This document shows positions 15,328 through 23,177 of a stretch of 64,000 nt of DNA, one piece after another. Position 1 is the stretch's first letter; each line of letters opens with the position of its first letter. Under the pieces are notes generated by a model. It was not told the origin of the DNA. It saw nothing but the letters and a program-made list of their open reading frames with translations, and did not search any database. Source of the stretch: Methylomusa anaerophila. Its GTDB lineage: Bacteria > Bacillota > Negativicutes > Sporomusales > Sporomusaceae. The stretch covers positions 565,424 to 629,423 of the forward strand of contig NZ_AP018449.1 in NCBI RefSeq assembly GCF_003966895.1, written 5' to 3'. The translations under genes and the position numbers were made by a program.

Positions 15328-17268
15328 TTATAACGAAAACTTTTTAATTGCGTGTTGAAGGGAGCCAGCCGTGTCAACCAATACTTCTTGCACCTCTTCG
15401 ATAGCGGCGACCTGGTGTTCTGTAGCAACCGAAACCTGCATTGTCTGAGTTACGGTGTTTTTACTCATGGAATCAATATCTTTGACAGCAGACAAGACGT
15501 GCTGGCTATTCTGCGCTATGGTTTCTATGGAGGCAGTAATACCTTGGATTTGGCCGGATACTTGATTGGTCATGGCGATAATTTCATTAAACGTACCGCC
15601 CACACTGCTAACCAAAGCGACTTCCTGTTGGACTACGTCGCTGCTTTTGTTCATAGCTACAACAGCATTATGGGTATCTGCCTGTATTTCGGCAATTAAG
15701 TCGCCGATTTGTTTGGCTGCCATTTGCGATTGTTCGGCCAGCTTACGCACCTCATCGGCAACAACGGCAAAGCCGCGTCCTTGTTCGCCGGCGCGAGCCG
15801 CCTCAATGGCCGCATTCAATGCTAATAAGTTGGTTTGACTGGCAATTCCTGAAATAGTATCAAGAATTTGGCCTATTTCCTTTGAACGTTCGTCCAATTT
15901 TGTTACAAGTCTTGCGGAGTCGGCAACGTTTGCCTCAATGTTTTGCATTTCAGCAACTGCTTTTTCAATTGCTTTTCCACTGTCTTCGGCCGATTGAGCG
16001 GTTTTTTCCGATACGGAAGCAACAATAGTTGAATCGGAAGCAATTTGTTGAATGTTGGCAACGATCTCGGTGACAAGCGCGGTGGTATTCTCAAGCGTAG
16101 CCACTTGTTCGTTAACGGACTGGGAAATATTCGCAATTGAATCGGCTATTTCTCCTGCTGTAACTTCAGATTGTGCCGCGCATGCCGTTAGCTGTTCAGA
16201 AGACGATGAAACTGCTTTGGCAGTAACTAATACTTGCCCAAGCAAGTCTTTAAGCCCGCTAACCATTGCATTGAAGTTTTGCGCCAGTTTGCCGATTTCA
16301 TCACTTTGCCGGTTGGTTATTTCAATGTTCAAATTGCCGGTTTTAATGGTTTCTGTGGCTTCTACCAATTGGGTGATAGGTTTGGTTACGCGATTAGAGA
16401 CAAAAACACTTATGAAAACTACCATTAGAACGGTAATCAACAAAATAGCCAGATTTGTCAGCAACAGACTATTATTTCTGGCATTATATTCATCGAAGGA
16501 TTTTTCCATACAAATAATCCAGCGTGTTTTAGGGTCATATACATAATTAACTAACTTTCGGACACCATCATCCCCGCTGATTTCTTCTATGCCGCTTTGG
16601 CCTTTCATCGCTTTCTGGACAAAGGGAAGCTGGCTCATGTCCTTGCGCTCGTTTGAAACCTGTTCATTGGGATGAGCGGTAATTTTTCCATCCTGGTCAA
16701 GTATGTAGGCGGTGACTCCAGCTTGCGACCGCTTAACAACGAAGTCTTTAAGGAAAGAAAGATTGATAGAAGCCTGCAAAACGCCGGTCACTGTTCCGTT
16801 GGCCGAGCGTATTGGCGTGGCTATAGCAACCACAGGGTTGCCGTCTGTCTTACTAACCAACACTTCAGAAACTACTTCATCGTTTCCTTTTAAAGCTGTT
16901 TGATAAAAAGCCCGGTCGCCCACTTTTACCAGTTTGGCATTATCGCCTCTTACAAGCTGATTGCCTTTGTCATCATCAACAGTCATGGCAAGGGCGGTAA
17001 ATACTTTTTGGGTATCACCCAGCAGTTGGCTGGCAGCCGGGAGATCGTAATTTTTTACCGAGGCGGTTTGGGCAAGCCCTCTTAGCACCTCAAGGTGTTT
17101 GTCTACATAATCTTTGGTTTCAGATTGTAAAACCTCAATTTCACTGGAACTAAGCGAGTAGAAATCGTTTTTTAGGGTTTTATTAAACAATGAAAAGGAG
17201 AAAAGGGAAGCCCCGAGTAATGGAACACAACTAATAATCAGCAGCAAAATAATTAACTTTTTTTTCAT
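15328..17268 (-). CDS. Methyl-accepting chemotaxis protein with Cache sensor
   Basis: 646 residues. A signal-anchor helix ([21 protein letters not shown]) leads to an extracellular double-Cache-like domain (about 35-275) containing [32 protein letters not shown] second membrane helix (about 280-305) is followed by HAMP ([21 protein letters not shown]). The long cytoplasmic coiled coil carries the signalling tip [36 protein letters not shown], which contacts CheW and CheA. ATG 17268 follows AAGGAGC. No che genes are nearby. The ligand is unknown; double Cache domains often bind amino or organic acids. Confidence 0.93.
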   Translation of the reverse strand: MKKKLIILLLIISCVPLLGASLFSFSLFNKTLKNDFYSLSSSEIEVLQSETKDYVDKHLEVLRGLAQTASVKNYDLPAASQLLGDTQKVFTALAMTVDDDKGNQLVRGDNAKLVKVGDRAFYQTALKGNDEVVSEVLVSKTDGNPVVAIATPIRSANGTVTGVLQASINLSFLKDFVVKRSQAGVTAYILDQDGKITAHPNEQVSNERKDMSQLPFVQKAMKGQSGIEEISGDDGVRKLVNYVYDPKTRWIICMEKSFDEYNARNNSLLLTNLAILLITVLMVVFISVFVSNRVTKPITQLVEATETIKTGNLNIEITNRQSDEIGKLAQNFNAMVSGLKDLLGQVLVTAKAVSSSSEQLTACAAQSEVTAGEIADSIANISQSVNEQVATLENTTALVTEIVANIQQIASDSTIVASVSEKTAQSAEDSGKAIEKAVAEMQNIEANVADSARLVTKLDERSKEIGQILDTISGIASQTNLLALNAAIEAARAGEQGRGFAVVADEVRKLAEQSQMAAKQIGDLIAEIQADTHNAVVAMNKSSDVVQQEVALVSSVGGTFNEIIAMTNQVSGQIQGITASIETIAQNSQHVLSAVKDIDSMSKNTVTQTMQVSVATEHQVAAIEEVQEVLVDTAGSLQHAIKKFSL

Positions 17269-17304
17269 CAATCAATAGCTCCTTATATCAAAATGTATGC
17301 TTGT

Positions 17305-17763
17305 TCATCCTTTGAATAAACCCAGCGCATTTACTACAAGAGCCACCAAACCGCCGGCGATAAGCGGACCGACAGGCAGACCGCGAAAGAAGCAAACACC
17401 GATAATTGTGCCGACGACCAGAGCCGTTACTGTTTCCGGTGATTCTTTCATAAAAACCACTCCCTGGCCGGCTACCCAGGCCAAGAAAATCCCAATAACA
17501 ACCGCCAGAAGGCCTACCGGCGCTTTAAAGACATCCAAGACTTCGTTCATGGCTATACGCCCTTGCGCAACCGGACTTAGAACAGCAATCGTCAGAATGA
17601 TAATCCCAATGTTTATACCTTGCTTGTCTATAAACTGAAAACAATTTTCAAGACCCAGTTTGGGAATTAGTAACAGCACCAATGCAGATACAGATACTGT
17701 ATGATTATTGCCGATCATAGATAATGCTAAAATTATTAATAGAGGAATGTTGTCCCAATTCAT
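17305..17763 (-). CDS. DUF441 family membrane protein
   Basis: 152 residues with four to five hydrophobic segments and the family-like stretches SPVAQGRIAMNEVL and GLPVGPLIAGGLVALVVN. Such proteins (YeaL/YtwI type) have no firm function. ATG 17763 follows GGATGTG. It lies between the chemoreceptor and an RraA-family gene on the same strand and may be transcribed with either. Confidence 0.8.
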   Translation of the reverse strand: MNWDNIPLLIILALSMIGNNHTVSVSALVLLLIPKLGLENCFQFIDKQGINIGIIILTIAVLSPVAQGRIAMNEVLDVFKAPVGLLAVVIGIFLAWVAGQGVVFMKESPETVTALVVGTIIGVCFFRGLPVGPLIAGGLVALVVNALGLFKG

Positions 17764-17803
17764 TTATTCACATCCTACCCATGGTTTTCGGTTTTCCGTT
17801 TCG

Positions 17804-18460
17804 TCAGCACTTTACTTTAGCATATTTTTTTAGACAAATAGTATCGAATGTATCCCATCTTAACCGGTTAATGCAATCGGACCAAATAACTTCTTGTTGT
17901 CCAATAAAATCAAGTCGTTCCAGTAGTTGTTCGGTAATTTGGTCTTTTTTGATTACGACAACACCACTGTCATCGGCAACAACAATTCCGCCGTCCAATT
18001 CCTGCCTGCGTTTTATATAATAATCCTCGTCGAAGCCGGTATCTGCATTGATACAACCGATTGGCGACCGGCCATAAGACCAAATGGGATATTTTTCTTT
18101 GATTAGTTGCTGAACATCGCGAATCAACCCTCTGACGACGATTCCTCGGACTTGATGATACGAAAATAAATATTTGGCTACAAGGTCACCAAAAATTGCT
18201 TTCCCGTCGCAATTAAGCGCATCAATACACACTACACTGTCTTTTGGCGTATTGCGGGCATAATTATGTACATGGTAATTCGAACCGTTAAAGGCAGGAA
18301 TATAGTGGATGACGCCGACTACTCTGCTTCCAGGCAATAAAACCTGCAGTTTGGGATCTAACTCTCCGGTTTTATACATGGCATCGGCCACTTCCGTTGT
18401 ACTCATCTCGTTAGCCTGAATGTAGTCCAGTATTTTTTTTTGTAATACTTTCCACTGCAT
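17804..18460 (-). CDS. RraA-family protein (HMG/oxaloacetate aldolase-like)
   Basis: 218 residues. The RraA fold is indicated by ADAMYKTGELDPKLQVLLPGSRVVG, the GDLVAKYLFSYHQVRGIVVRGLIRDVQQL core and GGIVVADDSGVVVI. Members are either class II aldolases/decarboxylases of 4-hydroxy-4-methyl-2-oxoglutarate and oxaloacetate, or inhibitors of RNase E. The metal-site R-D pair is kept, but the usual (I/V)DG before it reads VRG, so activity is uncertain. A c-di-GMP-I riboswitch with terminator (18593-18726) lies about 130 bases upstream on the same strand. GGAG precedes ATG 18460. Confidence 0.82.
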   Translation of the reverse strand: MQWKVLQKKILDYIQANEMSTTEVADAMYKTGELDPKLQVLLPGSRVVGVIHYIPAFNGSNYHVHNYARNTPKDSVVCIDALNCDGKAIFGDLVAKYLFSYHQVRGIVVRGLIRDVQQLIKEKYPIWSYGRSPIGCINADTGFDEDYYIKRRQELDGGIVVADDSGVVVIKKDQITEQLLERLDFIGQQEVIWSDCINRLRWDTFDTICLKKYAKVKC

Positions 18461-18592
18461 TTCAAAACTCCTTCCCTTTAATTAATCTATCTATTTTTTT
18501 AACATTTGATTAGCCTCACCCTTTATGTTTTTTAGCGAAGGTAATTCATGTGCTAGTTTATATCCTTGCCCCGGTATAATTAACACAAAAAC

Positions 18593-18726
18593 AAATAAAA
18601 CCAGCCCCATAGCTGGTTTATGAGGCGTTTGGCCGTTAACACCAAACGGCAGCCTGGCAATCATAGGTATTTTTTCCCTTTAGACCCACGGCTTTGCGTC
18701 CTTACCTTTCGATAAGTTTGCCCACT
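18593..18726 (-). promoter_or_regulatory. Cyclic di-GMP-I (GEMM) riboswitch 1, upstream of RraA gene
   Basis: The minus strand reads GGGCAAACTTATCGAAAGGT, then GGACGCAAAGCC, GGGTCTAAAG, CTATGATTGCCAGGCTGCCG. This is the GEMM-I aptamer with the GAAA tetraloop hairpin, the conserved GACGCAAAGCC and its receptor. It is followed by an alternative hairpin (CGTTTGG/CCAAACG) and a terminator AAACCAGC-TATG-GGGCTGGTTT with a T-rich tail at 18593-18620. The rest of 18461-18898 is AT-rich. It includes a plausible promoter TTGCAA-N16-TATAAT near 18790-18815. Confidence 0.92.
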
Positions 18727-18760
18727 TTAAAATTGTCAACAAAATTAATGTTATTATAAC

Positions 18761-18785
18761 ATAATATAATATAATATAATATAAT
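18761..18785. repeat. Pentanucleotide tandem repeat (ATAAT)5
   Basis: Five uninterrupted ATAAT units lie upstream of riboswitch 1, in the probable promoter region. Slippage here could change spacing or create extra TATAAT-like boxes. Confidence 0.8.
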
Positions 18786-18898
18786 ATATTATAACATAAT
18801 AATCTGAATTTGCAATACTAAATTCTACAATTATCATTTTTATTCGACATAGTTCGTATGACTTAACAGGACTCCGAGGAACCTGTACGGGAACAGGC

Positions 18899-19885
18899 TT
18901 AGCCTGGATTTCGCTGCAAATGTAAATATAAAACAAGATCAAATATGGCCCGCGTATTATCCTCAGACAGGTCCACAAACCTGCAGCCAATGTTATTGCC
19001 TTGTTGCCAGGTGACTTTTGCTGCGACATCAATGTTTCCTAACTCCTCGGGCAAACACAGCCGGATTGATAAATCGGGCTCCAATTGCTGCTCAGCTTGC
19101 AGCAATATTCCATCCATACTGATATTAATCGCGAGGGCATCAATATGATGATCTGTTTCATTCACTATGATTTTCACCGGCGCATGAACATTAGTTCGGG
19201 GAAAATTTCGATTTTCAATTATAACGCCCCGTTCTTTAAGAGCTTGATCAAGCCACGTGCGGTCCCAGGCCATGCTGGCTATGTCTCCCTTTGCTTTTCT
19301 CTCGGCACAGGATTTAGCTAAGGACTTTTCTAACAAATTTGGGGCATGACATGGGTTAATGACGACAATGCCGTCTTCATCCCCGACCAAGATATCGCCG
19401 GGATGAACAAGTACTCCCCCACAATCGACGGGAACATTAATTTCGCCGGGTGCATCTTTATAAGGCCCGGCCGGGGTGACTCCTGCCGCATAGATAGGCA
19501 TATCCGTTTTTTTCAGTGCTCCTATATCACGAATAGCACCGTCAATAATGAAACCCCCGATACCTCTTTGCTTGGCCCACAAAACCATCAATTCTCCCAT
19601 AACCGAGTTAGTCAGGTCACCTTGGGCATCAACTACCACAATATCGCCAGGCTGGGCAATATCAAGCGCCTTGTGAAGCATAAGATTATCGCCTGGGCGT
19701 AACTTAACGGTAAAAGCCGGTCCAAGTAAGGGAATGTCGTTGACTGGGCGAATTTTGGCATCCATGCACGACGTATGGTTCAGGTTGTCTGCTATATAGG
19801 CCGCCGGTATTCCTGCAAAACTGTCAATTAAAGCTTTTGGCGGTCGATTTATCTGCGAGAAAATACGCAATCCTATTCTTGCCAT
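18899..19885 (-). CDS. RraA-family enzyme fused to a C-terminal PilZ domain
   Basis: 328 residues in two domains. Residues about 10-215 are RraA-like, with PGDNLMLHKALDIAQPGDIVVVDAQGD and GIGGFIIDGAIRDIGAL, which keeps the aldolase metal-site IDG..RD. Residues about 225-328 are PilZ-like. RNFPR is the RxxxR element, NISMDG is the (D/N)xSxxG element, and GCRFVDLSEDNTRAIFDLV is the C-terminal strand and helix. The PilZ domain should bind c-di-GMP. The frame reaches ATG 19900, but GGAGTGG places the start at ATG 19885. The leader holds a second c-di-GMP-I riboswitch. The same second messenger would therefore act on both transcript and protein. A fusion of these two domains is unusual to my knowledge. 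Confidence 0.87.
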   Translation of the reverse strand: MARIGLRIFSQINRPPKALIDSFAGIPAAYIADNLNHTSCMDAKIRPVNDIPLLGPAFTVKLRPGDNLMLHKALDIAQPGDIVVVDAQGDLTNSVMGELMVLWAKQRGIGGFIIDGAIRDIGALKKTDMPIYAAGVTPAGPYKDAPGEINVPVDCGGVLVHPGDILVGDEDGIVVINPCHAPNLLEKSLAKSCAERKAKGDIASMAWDRTWLDQALKERGVIIENRNFPRTNVHAPVKIIVNETDHHIDALAINISMDGILLQAEQQLEPDLSIRLCLPEELGNIDVAAKVTWQQGNNIGCRFVDLSEDNTRAIFDLVLYLHLQRNPG

Positions 19886-19954
19886 AATTAACCACTCCAT
19901 TCAAATCAGTTATTACCCAGTTACACAAAAACAATTCTTTCTAAGTCTCTCAAC

Positions 19955-20090
19955 GAAATAAAACCAGCCCCACAGCTGGTTTATGAGGCGTTTGGCCGTA
20001 ATACCAAACGGCAACCTGGCGATCATAGGCTTTTCCTTTAGACCCATAGCTTTGCGTCCTTATCTTTCGATAAGTTTGCCACTATATAAA
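19955..20090 (-). promoter_or_regulatory. Cyclic di-GMP-I (GEMM) riboswitch 2, upstream of RraA-PilZ gene
   Basis: A near copy of riboswitch 1: GGCAAACTTATCGAAAGATA, GGACGCAAAGC, GGGTCTAAAGG, CTATGATCGCCAGGTTGCCG, the CGTTTGG/CCAAACG hairpin, and the terminator AAACCAGC...GCTGGTTT (19961-19982). The likely promoter is TTGCGG-N17-TATACT near 20105-20135. The remainder of 19886-20271 is AT-rich and holds the M48 gene's terminator. Confidence 0.92.
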
Positions 20091-20220
20091 ATTGTCATAA
20101 TTTGAAGTATAATGATTTAATTTGTCAACCGCAATTCCACTGTAACACTTTTTTAATTTAATTCAAGTAATTTAACAATAATTTAATTTACAGTTAACAC
20201 AAACAGCGAATTGCTCGTAT

Positions 20221-20261
20221 CAAAAAAAGTAAGCAGGCAAAATTGCCTGATTACTTTTTTT
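20221..20261. terminator. Bidirectional terminator downstream of the M48 peptidase gene
   Basis: AAAAAAAGTAA.CAGGCAA pairs with TTGCCTG.TTACTTTTTTT (one mismatch). Both strands have T runs. It lies 11 bases beyond the stop at 20272. Confidence 0.88.
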
Positions 20262-20271
20262 GTACACTGAT

Positions 20272-21348
20272 TCATTTGCCGGTAATGGCATTGATTCTGT
20301 CGGCCAGTTCATAGCCCGCGACATCATTATCGACAGGAGTCATAATCAGCTGCCCATCGATATAAACCGCACCATCATCGCCGACATAGGCGGTGTTTAG
20401 AGAATTATTGTGATATAACTTGGCGAGATTACCGGCTATTAAGTATGCTCTCTCTTCAGCCAAATATCTATTGGTCTTAACTGGCGTTACAACATCTTGG
20501 TTGTCAATTTGAACCGTCTGGTCGTTTTTAACCGTAATGTGCCCTTTACTATAATCCGTAAGGCGTTTTGCAAAATTATTAATGCGATCCGATGTCTTCG
20601 GGTGATTATTCGGATTAATAACTTTACTTAGTCCTTCATGCCATAACTCGCCAGCCTGGGCGCGAAGCTTGACCATAGATGCAGCTGGGCCGCCTGGGTT
20701 GAAGCCGGCGGCAACAGCATTGTTAAACCCTGAATTATCTGCGTTCCACTCCTCTTTCATCGTAATTACCTCATTAGCGACGTAGTTCCCTGCAACAACA
20801 CCAAGAACTTCGCTGGTCCGATTCGGGTTGTTCTGCGTATATAAATCCACCACCAGGCTGAGTCCTAGTATCTTTTTTGTGCCCTCAACAGGGTCTTTAT
20901 GTTCCCCGTGACTCATTTCATGCCCAAGCACAGACGCAAGTTCATCTTCATCCAGTAAATCAACCGTGCCTTTGTTAACGGCAATTACCCGTCCCAGTGT
21001 ACAAAAAGCGTTGAACTCTTTAGCAGGGGTTATGTATACTTCATAATGGTCCTTAATCAGTCCGTTGGACATTAACCGGTCGGCTATATTATGTACATAC
21101 CCATTTGCTTGTTCATCTTTATAAACTCCGGTTTTACTTTGGGTCTGTTTAAGCATATCGGCTTGGCGTTTATCATTAAGGTCATTCAATTGCCAGCTAA
21201 TATACGAAAAAGCCACAGCGCCATATAATAATTCTTGGGTAAAGGTAGCTGCCGCTGCCCCTCTGGTGCTACCGGCAAATACCGGCACCATCAGGATGAA
21301 ACCAATCAGGAAAATAACCAATATTTTTTTCCCTAGCTGGTTTTGCAC
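20272..21348 (-). CDS. Secreted or membrane-anchored M48 family zinc metallopeptidase
   Basis: 358 residues. An N-terminal hydrophobic segment (KILVIFLIGFILMVPVFAGSTRGAAAA) is a signal peptide or anchor. The catalytic motif is SVLGHEMSHGEH (HExxH), and EEWNADNSG supplies the third zinc ligand. KTSDRINNF follows, as in the M48B/Loi-type group. The C-terminal third (about 270-358) is a small accessory domain. GTG 21348 is preceded by GGAGGTGGAGAG. Expected role: proteolysis at the cell surface. It has no operon partner. Confidence 0.88.
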   Translation of the reverse strand: MQNQLGKKILVIFLIGFILMVPVFAGSTRGAAAATFTQELLYGAVAFSYISWQLNDLNDKRQADMLKQTQSKTGVYKDEQANGYVHNIADRLMSNGLIKDHYEVYITPAKEFNAFCTLGRVIAVNKGTVDLLDEDELASVLGHEMSHGEHKDPVEGTKKILGLSLVVDLYTQNNPNRTSEVLGVVAGNYVANEVITMKEEWNADNSGFNNAVAAGFNPGGPAASMVKLRAQAGELWHEGLSKVINPNNHPKTSDRINNFAKRLTDYSKGHITVKNDQTVQIDNQDVVTPVKTNRYLAEERAYLIAGNLAKLYHNNSLNTAYVGDDGAVYIDGQLIMTPVDNDVAGYELADRINAITGK

Positions 21349-21532
21349 CTCTCCACCTCCAGGTGTATTAACGTCTAGGACACTCCCATTCCCTGCCTAT
21401 TAGTTCTAATATTCTATAAATGGCCACTATATTCCTTCTTTACCACAAAGCAACGGAATCCCGGTTTCCCATGGACAGATCGTTATGATTAATGATTTTA
21501 ACAAAATTTTATAAATAATTGTAATTATTGTA

Positions 21533-21634
21533 TTACATATATTGTAACATAAAATAGGTATGTAAAAAGAATCCCACTGAGATCACCGCCAAAATTGCCA
21601 GTATCCCAACACCATAGAACATATGTCTAATCAT
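21533..21634 (-). CDS. Possible 33-residue single-pass membrane peptide
   Basis: The sequence MIRHMFYGVGILAILAVISV continues with a hydrophobic and aromatic end. It is a single membrane helix with almost no soluble part. GAAGGGGCGG lies about 8 bases before ATG 21634, which is the main reason to accept it. The reading frame extends upstream without a better start. The function is unknown and the call is tentative. Confidence 0.4.
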   Translation of the reverse strand: MIRHMFYGVGILAILAVISVGFFLHTYFMLQYM

Positions 21635-21911
21635 CGGTTTTTCCGCCCCTTCCTGTAATAAAAATTTCAAGATAAAATCACGGCATAAATCCTTCAGCCG
21701 AAAGCAGACAATAAAAAAGGATGCCCGGCAACACAAGTTACAGGGCAGAGATAAAGTGTTTATAATGAGGGGACAATCTATGTAAATAGAGAAGTGTTTG
21801 CTTCTCTAGAATCTCTGTGACTAATGGACTAATAAGCATAAACATATAAGAAAAACTCTAACTATAGAGTACATGCTTTTTGTTACAATTTGGTAACAAC
21901 TTCATAAAATA

Positions 21912-21941
21912 ATTATAACAAATTCCGAAATTTGTTATAAT
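21912..21941. repeat. 30-bp inverted repeat in an AT-rich intergenic region
   Basis: ATTATAACAAATT and its exact complement AATTTGTTATAAT are separated by CCGA. It contains a TATAAT on each strand, so it could be an operator overlapping a promoter. Apart from this and the sporulation-type promoter at 22093, the stretch 21635-22164 holds no gene I can support. Confidence 0.55.
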
Positions 21942-22092
21942 CAATAAATTTTTCTTGATTTAACTTAACTGATTTCGCTCTGTACTTCATTATACATAAC
22001 TTTCCAGCTTGGCTGTTGCCGGCTGTTTATCATGCCGGAGTATGAGCTTTGACACTTTCCATTAAAAGCGAAGTTAACCAATTACTTATGTA

Positions 22093-22120
22093 ACCATACT
22101 TCCACTTTCAACATACACTA
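22093..22120 (+). promoter_or_regulatory. Possible sporulation (sigma-E or sigma-K) promoter
   Basis: CATACACTA at 22112-22120 fits the sigma-K -10 pattern CATAnnnTA and also the sigma-E pattern CATACAMT. AC at 22093-22094 is 17 bases upstream, as expected for the sigma-K -35. It lies 45 bases before a spore coat-like gene. Confidence 0.4.
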
Positions 22121-22164
22121 TATTAGGGTTAATTACCAAAACTACAAAAGGAGGAAATTTTTTT

Positions 22165-23010
22165 ATGTTACGAGATTTTTCCATGCCACGAGATGGTATA
22201 GTAGTCCCTGAGCTGCCACGTATAGAACCAGGTCGTAAAGCTAAGGTCCTGGAAACCAAAACCTTGCAGGAGTGCCATAATGAAGAGATACCCACAATAT
22301 ATAAAAACGGTATAAGATCCATTAAGGTTCCTGTTGAATTGAAAGAAGTCTTTATACAAATCCCTGTGGAATCGACGATTCGGTTGGAGGAACCTGCCTT
22401 AGAAATTAAACGCATAAAAAAAAGCATCCAGATAACCCAATGTAAACTGGTGGTACCCGTCGGTAGACAGTGTAATGCAATTGACAGTAAGCTGTTTTTG
22501 GCAGGATTGGTTCGCAAAAATATTGAATACGCCAATGTTAAATGCATTGACGATAGTATAATCAGCGGGGATATCCGCCATACCACAGTTTCCATTCCTT
22601 TTGAATGTGCCACTGAAATAAAATTTACCGCCCCAAATATTCCAGTCCTGCCAAAACAGGCGCAAACTGAATTGAATTTCTTACATCCCAACGGCTTGGG
22701 ACCCAATACCAAAGAACAGCGTTTAAAAGATTTTCAATTTCTCACCGAAGAACCTTTCTGTGAATTGGAATTTGCAAGTATTACCGAGGTAGACATCGAG
22801 CTGGAGCAAATACCTGTGAAGGGTGCGCCTTTTGAAAATGTATTCCAAACATTTACGGAAAAATTAGTCTTAAATATCCTGGTAAAGGTACTGCAAAACC
22901 AACAAGTGCTTGTTCGCACCCTTTCTGATTGCATCGAGCGGGAGCCCAAACCCAATGCCGAAAAACCGGGCAGGGAACCAGCCTTAGTTTCTAAAGAAGA
23001 CAAGGATTAA
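22165..23010 (+). CDS. Spore coat-like protein (CsxC/DUF3794-related)
   Basis: 281 residues, no signal peptide. The middle has the pattern of CsxC/SPOCS-type proteins: RSIKVPVELKEVFIQIPVE, then EEPALEIKRIKKSIQITQCKLV, KLFLAGLVRKNIEYA, TVSIPFECATEIKF and FTEKLVLNILVKVLQNQQVLV. These proteins occur in spore coats or exosporia of clostridia. A strong AAAGGAGG precedes the ATG, and a possible sporulation sigma promoter lies upstream. The last 30 residues are charged and Pro-rich. It is monocistronic with a terminator. The family assignment is from remembered motif order and should be checked. Confidence 0.72.
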   Translation: MLRDFSMPRDGIVVPELPRIEPGRKAKVLETKTLQECHNEEIPTIYKNGIRSIKVPVELKEVFIQIPVESTIRLEEPALEIKRIKKSIQITQCKLVVPVGRQCNAIDSKLFLAGLVRKNIEYANVKCIDDSIISGDIRHTTVSIPFECATEIKFTAPNIPVLPKQAQTELNFLHPNGLGPNTKEQRLKDFQFLTEEPFCELEFASITEVDIELEQIPVKGAPFENVFQTFTEKLVLNILVKVLQNQQVLVRTLSDCIEREPKPNAEKPGREPALVSKEDKD

Positions 23011-23131
23011 AATGATGCAGCGGCTTTCCCGGACATTTATGGTCTGATAACTTTGTCTTTTTTAACATATAACTTGAAACGGGTAAATAATATACTAGGA
23101 ACTTAAAAATTATAAGAAGACTGAAAAAATG

Positions 23132-23168
23132 AAACCAGTACTTATATTTAAGATACTGGTTTTTTTTT
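23132..23168 (+). terminator. Terminator of the spore coat-like gene
   Basis: AAACCAGTA pairs with TACTGGTTT around an AU-rich loop, followed by a run of T. Confidence 0.85.
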
Positions 23169-23177
23169 GGAAAGATT

